NCBI GenBank assembly: GCA_002401565.1
Contig: NVTL01000053.1
Span: 4,772 to 16,757, forward strand
DNA from: Rhodospirillaceae bacterium
Lineage (GTDB): Bacteria; Pseudomonadota; Alphaproteobacteria; Rhodospirillales; Magnetovibrionaceae
Reading direction: 5' to 3'
DNA length: 11,986 nt
Part shown: piece after piece, positions 7,722-11,986 of the stretch
Layout: each line of letters begins with the position of its first letter
Numbering within the stretch: position 1 is the first letter of the stretch
Made by a program: the position numbers and the translations under genes
The notes under the pieces: generated by a model
The model's database searches: none
What the model was told of the DNA's origin: nothing
What the model saw: the letters and a program-made list of their open reading frames with translations, nothing else

Positions 7722-10121
7722 ATGACAAATAAGAAAACGGCAGGGCCTAAAAAATCTGCTGAAAAGGGTTTGAGTACAGGGGGTTCAGGTAAATCTGAAG
7801 TGACCCAATTGCAAAGCGAACACAGTGTGTTGCGCACCCTTAGTCACGAAATCCGCACACCGTTAAATAACATTATTGGCTTTGCCGATATGATGAGTGC
7901 CGAAATCTTTGGCCCCATGTCGCAGCCTCAATATCGTGAATATGCCGCAGACATCTGTCGTTCGGGAAAAAACATCCTCGAACTTTTGAATGAACTGTTG
8001 GAAAGCAAGCGTTTTGAAGCCATGGCCAGTGGCAGCGAGCACCATGACAGCCTCATCGATTTAGCCCCAGATCTGATCGCCATTTGCAAAGACAATGGCG
8101 AAATTTTGCAATTGAATCCCGCGGGCTGTGCGTTGCTGTCAACAGAAACGGAACGCGCCGAAGGTCATGCCTTTAGCGAATTTATGTTTCCCGAATTTTC
8201 TATGTTGGCAGATGATGGTTTTGCCAAGTTACGTAATGAAAAACGGCGCACGCCGATTAAAATGGTGTCCAGAGATGGCCGCGAAGTCGAAGTCGAACTG
8301 GCCGCCGTTCTTTACGAGGATAAAAACGACGATAATGATTTTCAACAAATCATGTTGGTTGCTCGTGATGTTACGGACAAAAATAAAAGCATCAAAGAAC
8401 TGACCGAACGGGAAGAATTCTTGCAATCGATCATGGAAACCACCGTTGATGGTTTGGTCACCATTAATGAAATGGGCGTGATCGAAACGGCGAATCCTGC
8501 GGCGGAAAAGATTTTTGGATTTTCAGCGGGACAAATGACCGGAGCAAATATCGGGGCGTTAATTCCCGATGCGCGCGGACGTCGGCAAAAAAATGCTGCT
8601 TCGGTCTTGAAAGTATTGCAGTCTTCGGACGATCATAAAAATGCCATTCGGGATTTAGTGGGCTTGCGCAAAAATGGCGATAAGTTCCCCTTGGAAGTCA
8701 GTCTCAGCGATTTTACATTGCGTGACCGCACGCACTATATTGCGGTGATGCGCGACATCACCGAACGGAAATTAGCCGAAGATAAACTCAAATTTTTGGC
8801 CACTCACGATCCGTTAACCAGCCTGCCCAATCGCTATACCTTTACCGAACGCCTGATGGAAGTCGCCGCCAAGGTTGACGATAGCGGCGAACAAATGGCC
8901 GTATTGTTCATTGATTTGGATAATTTCAAACACATCAACGATGCCATGGGCCACACCATCGGCGACATTGTTTTGCAATTGGTTGGCAAACGGTTGGAAT
9001 CTTGTGTACGCAACCAAGACATGGTGGCACGCCTGACAGGCGATGAATACACGGTCATTTTGGAATCCGTTAAGGGCGATACCGAAGTGCAAAATGTTGC
9101 AAATCTGATGTTGCAACAGCTCAGCAAACCTTTTCATGTTGACGGACATGAACTTTATACGTCGGGATCCATTGGTATTGTTGTGTACCCGGACAGTTGC
9201 GAAAATGCCGAGGATGTTTTGAAAAACGTCTATACGGCGGCACATCATGCGAAAAAACAGGGCCGCAATAATTACCAGTTTTATTCTTCAACGCTGAGCG
9301 CCGATGTGGTCCGCCGCATGTCTTTGGAACATGGTTTGCGCCACGCCTTGGAAAACAACGAATTCTATTTGGTGTACCAAGCGAAGGTCGATTTAGGCAC
9401 TGGGAAAATCATGGGTGCCGAAGCTTTGGCCCGTTGGACCAACCCGGAACTGGGCCCTGTTTCCCCTGTTGAATTTATCCCCGTCGCCGAAGAAACCGGA
9501 TTGATTGTGCCGTTGGGTGACTGGATTTTGGAAACGGCCATGCGTCAGGCGTCTGAATGGATGGACAAAGGCCTGTCTGATGTCAGCGTTTCCATCAATT
9601 TATCGGCGCGCCAATTCCAACAAGGAAATTTGGTCGAACGTATTGATGAATTGATGACGCAAAATCATTTACCATCCAAAAATCTGGATCTGGAACTCAC
9701 CGAAAGTATGTTGGTGGAAAATGCCGAAGAAACGGTGCGGATTTTGAAACGTTTGAAGGGCCTTGGTGCGTCTTTGAGCATCGATGATTTTGGTACCGGT
9801 TATTCATCGCTCAGTTATTTAACCAAATTCCCGTTGGATTCATTAAAAGTGGATCGATCTTTTGTGACCGAACTTCCCGATAGCCAAGACGCCGTCACCA
9901 TGGCCAAGGCGATCGTCAACATGGCCCGGAACTTAGGTTTGAAAGTCATCGCGGAAGGCATCGAAAACGAACGCCAAGGCACATTCTTGCACGGACTTGG
10001 CTGCGACATCGGGCAGGGGTATTTGTACAGCCGTCCGGTATCGTTCGAAGAATTTGTGAAATTGGCAGGCGGCAACGTCACCCAGTTTCCCGTACAAAAA
10101 CTGAGAAAACCCTCAGCTTAA
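7722..10121 (+). CDS. HisKA-PAS-PAS-GGDEF-EAL cyclic-di-GMP signalling protein
   Basis: A 799-residue protein predicted to control cyclic di-GMP. No signal peptide or membrane span is seen, so it should be cytoplasmic. In order: a low-complexity N-terminus (1-30); a HisKA dimerisation domain (about 34-97) with the H-box LSHEIRTPLNNIIGFADMM and His42; two PAS-like regions (about 108-220, ending VARDVTDK, and 232-350, with VDGLVTINEMGVIETANPAAE and ending MRDITERKLAE); a GGDEF domain (about 355-523); and an EAL domain (about 535-785). There is no HATPase domain. The GGDEF signature is TGDEY (439-443), with metal-site FIDLDNFKHINDAMGH and an I-site RNQD (430-433). The EAL domain keeps GAEALARW (Glu567), SINLSARQ (Asn626), LELTES (Glu658), IDDFGTGYSS (Asp688/689), LKVDRSF (Lys709), IAEGIE (Glu745) and GQGYLYSRP (Gln765), so phosphodiesterase activity is likely; cyclase activity is uncertain. 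No clear ribosome binding site precedes the ATG. The gene stands alone, 100 bases after cysS. Confidence 0.93.
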   Translation: MTNKKTAGPKKSAEKGLSTGGSGKSEVTQLQSEHSVLRTLSHEIRTPLNNIIGFADMMSAEIFGPMSQPQYREYAADICRSGKNILELLNELLESKRFEAMASGSEHHDSLIDLAPDLIAICKDNGEILQLNPAGCALLSTETERAEGHAFSEFMFPEFSMLADDGFAKLRNEKRRTPIKMVSRDGREVEVELAAVLYEDKNDDNDFQQIMLVARDVTDKNKSIKELTEREEFLQSIMETTVDGLVTINEMGVIETANPAAEKIFGFSAGQMTGANIGALIPDARGRRQKNAASVLKVLQSSDDHKNAIRDLVGLRKNGDKFPLEVSLSDFTLRDRTHYIAVMRDITERKLAEDKLKFLATHDPLTSLPNRYTFTERLMEVAAKVDDSGEQMAVLFIDLDNFKHINDAMGHTIGDIVLQLVGKRLESCVRNQDMVARLTGDEYTVILESVKGDTEVQNVANLMLQQLSKPFHVDGHELYTSGSIGIVVYPDSCENAEDVLKNVYTAAHHAKKQGRNNYQFYSSTLSADVVRRMSLEHGLRHALENNEFYLVYQAKVDLGTGKIMGAEALARWTNPELGPVSPVEFIPVAEETGLIVPLGDWILETAMRQASEWMDKGLSDVSVSINLSARQFQQGNLVERIDELMTQNHLPSKNLDLELTESMLVENAEETVRILKRLKGLGASLSIDDFGTGYSSLSYLTKFPLDSLKVDRSFVTELPDSQDAVTMAKAIVNMARNLGLKVIAEGIENERQGTFLHGLGCDIGQGYLYSRPVSFEEFVKLAGGNVTQFPVQKLRKPSA
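10096..10119 (-). terminator. Rho-independent terminator of the 166-residue protein gene, inside the end of the EAL gene
   Basis: Read on the minus strand, CTGAG (10116-10112) pairs with CTCAG (10105-10101) around a 6-base loop. The stem extends by a G:T and two A:T pairs at its base (AAGCTGAG with CTCAGTTT). A TTTTT run (10100-10096) follows directly. It lies about 15 bases after the minus-strand stop codon, within the last codons of the opposing EAL gene. On the plus strand the same stem has no T run, so it should act in one direction only. Confidence 0.6.
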
Positions 10122-10133
10122 ACCGGGCCTAAA

Positions 10134-10634
10134 TTATCCAATTAAATGATCAATTTCAGATTGATCCATCGTAGTCGCCGAACCGTGGATGTTGGCGCTG
10201 CACATATCCAGCAAGCGCTGGATCAATTGGGAAATTGTGCTGGCGTTGATGCGCACCAATTCCATATCCCCGGTTTGGATGTCTTTTTCCAGACGCCCAA
10301 CGGAAATTTCGACCAAGTGATTAATTTTTTCGATATTTTGTTCAAACGGTTCTTTGAATTTGGGTGGCACGTGATCATAGGCGTCGACAGCCAGTTCTTT
10401 GTCGGCAATTGTGCTGTCGCGAAAATGGTCTTTGTAATGCTTTGGTGCCCAACCTTGAACTTCTTCAAAAAGTTCTGGCATATCGGCCAGCATTTCCATG
10501 GTCATGACCAATTCATTGAAATGATTTAGGTAATCGGTGGCCAGCAGAGTTTGCTCATTAACGTTCGTGCCTGTGGCACGTTCACGAAATTCCAGGTAGG
10601 CTTCATCGTGGTCAAACTCAAAGTCGTCACTCAT
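10134..10634 (-). CDS. Small helical protein with a C-terminal CheY-binding-like tail
   Basis: I do not recognise a named family. The 166-residue protein is acidic and predicted helical, with no signal peptide or membrane span. It starts MSDDFEFDHDEAYLEF; a central part includes TDYLNHFNELVMTMEML (33-49), a segment AYDHVPPKFKEPFEQN (85-100), and two C-terminal helices (100-118, 125-146). After a short linker (GSATT) it ends in MDQSEIDHLIG (156-166). That tail resembles the FliM N-terminal peptide (SQAEIDALL) and the CheZ C-terminal peptide (SQDQVDDLL), both of which bind phosphorylated CheY; the CheZ catalytic FQDxxxQ-type motif is not seen. A role in response-regulator signalling is therefore inference. 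The ATG is supported by GAGGA 7 bases upstream. It converges on the c-di-GMP protein with a 12-base gap and diverges from cimA. Confidence 0.85.
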   Translation of the reverse strand: MSDDFEFDHDEAYLEFRERATGTNVNEQTLLATDYLNHFNELVMTMEMLADMPELFEEVQGWAPKHYKDHFRDSTIADKELAVDAYDHVPPKFKEPFEQNIEKINHLVEISVGRLEKDIQTGDMELVRINASTISQLIQRLLDMCSANIHGSATTMDQSEIDHLIG

Positions 10635-10641
10635 AAATATT

Positions 10642-10657
10642 TCCTCAAAACCTGAGG
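10642..10657 (-). promoter_or_regulatory. Ribosome binding site of the 166-residue protein, inside a small hairpin
   Basis: On the minus strand GAGGA (10646-10642) lies 7 bases before the ATG at 10634. Most of it is paired in a possible 5-base hairpin, CCTCA (10657-10653) with TGAGG (10647-10643). The site decides the start; the hairpin could mask it, but five pairs make a weak structure. Confidence 0.5.
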
Positions 10658-10780
10658 TCTCTTATTTCTTGGCTGAAAATGTATGATCTGTGATTTAATC
10701 ATAAAGACTATAATGATCCCCTAATTTAATTCAGAATATACGCTTATGGGATGTACGCCAAGGAAAGCCTGCCTAAAACA

Positions 10781-10808
10781 TTGAAATAGCCGGAAAACCT
10801 TGTATTTT
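10781..10808 (+). promoter_or_regulatory. Putative cimA promoter
   Basis: TTGAAA (10781-10786) is followed after 16 bases by TATTTT (10803-10808), matching the -35 and -10 consensus at five and four of six positions. It would give a leader of about 60 bases before the cimA start. The TATAAT at 10709-10714 is an alternative -10 box, but has no matching -35. Confidence 0.35.
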
Positions 10809-10813
10809 ACAAG
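10799..10813. repeat. Palindrome CTTGTA-TTT-TACAAG over the putative cimA -10 box
   Basis: Two perfect 6-base half-sites flank 3 bases. The palindrome covers the candidate -10 hexamer, the usual place for a repressor operator. It could also form a small RNA hairpin, but has no T run after it. No regulator is assigned. Confidence 0.5.
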
Positions 10814-10874
10814 CGATTTGGGCTCACACAGTCCACACGTTCGCGAAATGTTAGTAAAAATGAGAGAACTAATC

Positions 10875-11986
10875 ATGGGGTTAGACCGCGTTTATATCTA
10901 TGACACTACCTTGCGAGACGGTGCACAGACGTCTGGCGTTGATTTTGGACCTCTGGATAAACAAGCCATTGCCCAAGAATTAGACCAATTGGGTGTGGAT
11001 TATATCGAAGGCGGTTGGCCCGGTGCAAACCCCACCGACAACACCTTTTTTGACAACCTGCCCAATTTAAAGACCGCGCGTATCGCCGCCTTTGGCATGA
11101 CCCGTCGGGCTGGGCGCAGCGCCAGCAACGATCCGGGCCTGAACGCGGTGATGGGCACGGCGGCAAATGTTTTGTGCATGGTGGGCAAGGCATCGGGTTA
11201 TCACGTGGATGTTGCGTTGGGCATTGAACGCGACGAAAACCTTGCCATGATTAAGGACAGCGTTGCCTATGCGGCGTCAAAAATGGATGAAGTGTTGTTT
11301 GACGCGGAACATTTTTTTGATGGTTACAAAGCCGAGCCAGATTTTGCCATGGCGTGCTTAATGGCGGCCCTGGATGGCGGAGCCCGTTGGGTGGTGTTGT
11401 GCGATACCAACGGCGGTACTTTACCGTTTGAAATCGAAGACATCGTGGGTAAAGTCGTCGCCGAAATTCCCGGAGATAAAATCGGCATTCATTGTCACAA
11501 CGATACAGAAAATGCGGTGGCGAATTCTTTGGCGGCTGTGCGGGCGGGGGCGCGTATGGTTCAAGGCACCATTAATGGATTGGGCGAACGATGCGGCAAT
11601 GCCAATTTGGTCAGCATCATTCCCACGCTCATGTTGAAAATGGGATTTGAAACTGGGGTCAGCACCGAAGGCCTCACCACCTTGCGCCAAATCTCGATCC
11701 AATTGGATGAACGTCTGAACCGTGCGCCCAATCATCACCGCCCGTATGTGGGCGATTCTGCGTTCGCGCACAAAGGTGGATTGCATGTGTCGGCGGTCGA
11801 AAAAGATCCGCGCAGTTACGAACACGTGCCGCCCGAAACTGTCGGCAATCGCCGTGTAATTTTGGTCTCTGATCAGGCCGGTCGGTCGAACCTTTTGGCG
11901 CGGTTTCGCGAAATTGGTTTAGACGTTGATGCCAATGATCCGCGCTTGGGCGAACTGTTGGAAACCGTCAAAACCAAAGAAATGAA
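10875..11986 (+). CDS. cimA: Citramalate synthase, N-terminal part (3' end outside window)
   Basis: It condenses pyruvate with acetyl-CoA to (R)-citramalate, the first step of the threonine-independent route to 2-oxobutyrate and isoleucine. About 370 residues of the reading frame are present and it runs off the right edge. It belongs to the DRE-TIM metallolyase family with LeuA: VYIYDTTLRDGAQTSGVDF at the N-terminus, HCHNDTENAVANSL (metal-binding His-x-His), and QGTINGLGERCGNANL. The stretches GGLHVSAVEKDPRSYEHV and PETVGNRRVILVSDQAGRSN fit the roughly 530-residue CimA subfamily better than 2-isopropylmalate synthase or homocitrate synthase. The ATG at 10875 is preferred because MGLDRVYIYDTTLRDG matches family starts and GAGAG lies about 8 bases upstream; an in-frame ATG at 10860 would add MRELI. 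Read divergently from the 166-residue gene. Confidence 0.93.
   Translation, partial: MGLDRVYIYDTTLRDGAQTSGVDFGPLDKQAIAQELDQLGVDYIEGGWPGANPTDNTFFDNLPNLKTARIAAFGMTRRAGRSASNDPGLNAVMGTAANVLCMVGKASGYHVDVALGIERDENLAMIKDSVAYAASKMDEVLFDAEHFFDGYKAEPDFAMACLMAALDGGARWVVLCDTNGGTLPFEIEDIVGKVVAEIPGDKIGIHCHNDTENAVANSLAAVRAGARMVQGTINGLGERCGNANLVSIIPTLMLKMGFETGVSTEGLTTLRQISIQLDERLNRAPNHHRPYVGDSAFAHKGGLHVSAVEKDPRSYEHVPPETVGNRRVILVSDQAGRSNLLARFREIGLDVDANDPRLGELLETVKTKEM

Larger units (their letters stand above)
10635..10859. other. Divergent intergenic region between the 166-residue protein gene and cimA
   Basis: About 225 A+T-rich bases hold the control regions of two divergent genes. Visible are the minus-strand ribosome binding site and hairpin, a perfect TGATT-T-AATCA dyad (10691-10701), a consensus TATAAT on the plus strand (10709-10714) without a good -35, an overlapping TATAGT on the minus strand (10712-10707), and a candidate cimA promoter with a palindrome (10781-10813). 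I found no leader peptide rich in Ile, Leu or Val, no recognisable riboswitch and no small gene with a ribosome binding site. Confidence 0.5.

Noticed and set aside
8814..9248. Minus-strand open frame of 144 codons inside the GGDEF domain
   Set aside because: It mirrors the conserved GGDEF coding sequence; no ribosome binding site or family motif was seen.
10146..10529. Plus-strand open frame of 127 codons opposite the 166-residue protein
   Set aside because: The minus-strand frame is longer, has a good ribosome binding site, a sensible helical composition and a terminator; the plus-strand product is rich in Phe and lacks a ribosome binding site.
10134..10634. The 166-residue protein as a CheZ phosphatase
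   Set aside because: Only the C-terminal tail is similar; the CheZ catalytic helix with the conserved Asp and Gln is not visible.
10746..10784. 12-codon frame upstream of cimA as an attenuation leader peptide
   Set aside because: It has no ribosome binding site and no run of Ile, Leu or Val, and no terminator/antiterminator pair follows.
11421..11825. Minus-strand open frame of 134 codons inside cimA
   Set aside because: It overlaps the conserved metal-binding and QGTINGLGERCGN region of cimA and has no motif of its own.

Overview
The window looks like a chromosomal housekeeping region of an alphaproteobacterium, most likely of the Rhodospirillales type. The evidence is a glutathione reductase with the alphaproteobacterial NADP-site style, a class II DAHP synthase, a two-domain glutamine-dependent NAD synthetase, a GluRS with the GLSKR signature known from alphaproteobacterial second GluRS copies, and a LeuA-like citramalate synthase. 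G+C is moderate (roughly half, by eye) and codon choice looks even across the window (frequent TTG for Leu, GAA for Glu). I see no transposase, integrase, tRNA, rRNA, CRISPR array or phage gene. The genus is an inference and was not tested.

Layout. Positions 1-864 (+) are the C-terminal part of glutathione reductase, cut by the window edge. A class II DAHP synthase, the entry to the shikimate pathway, follows at 940-2322 (+). An unrecognised 265-residue protein at 2333-3130 (-) converges on it. A divergent gap (3131-3286) carrying a good sigma-70-like promoter leads into a tight operon: nadE (3287-4951), gltX (4948-6267, ATGA overlap) and cysS (6272-7621, GTG start 4 bases after the gltX stop). 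After 100 bases comes a 799-residue multidomain c-di-GMP protein at 7722-10121 (+): orphan HisKA, two PAS-like regions, a variant GGDEF and an intact EAL. A 166-residue helical protein (10134-10634, -) converges on it; its C-terminus resembles the CheY-binding peptides of FliM and CheZ, and its terminator lies inside the end of the EAL gene. A 225-base divergent gap with several A+T-rich dyads leads to cimA (10875 onward, +), cut by the right edge.

How the genes relate. Most of the window is core metabolism: redox (gor), aromatic amino acids (DAHP synthase), NAD, two aminoacyl-tRNA synthetases, and isoleucine synthesis through citramalate. nadE-gltX-cysS is almost certainly one transcript. 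The signalling pair (the HisKA-PAS-GGDEF-EAL protein and the small protein with a CheY-binding-like tail) is the only part that is not routine. No clearly new multi-gene system is visible; the best leads are that pair, the two unrecognised proteins, and a palindrome over the putative cimA promoter.
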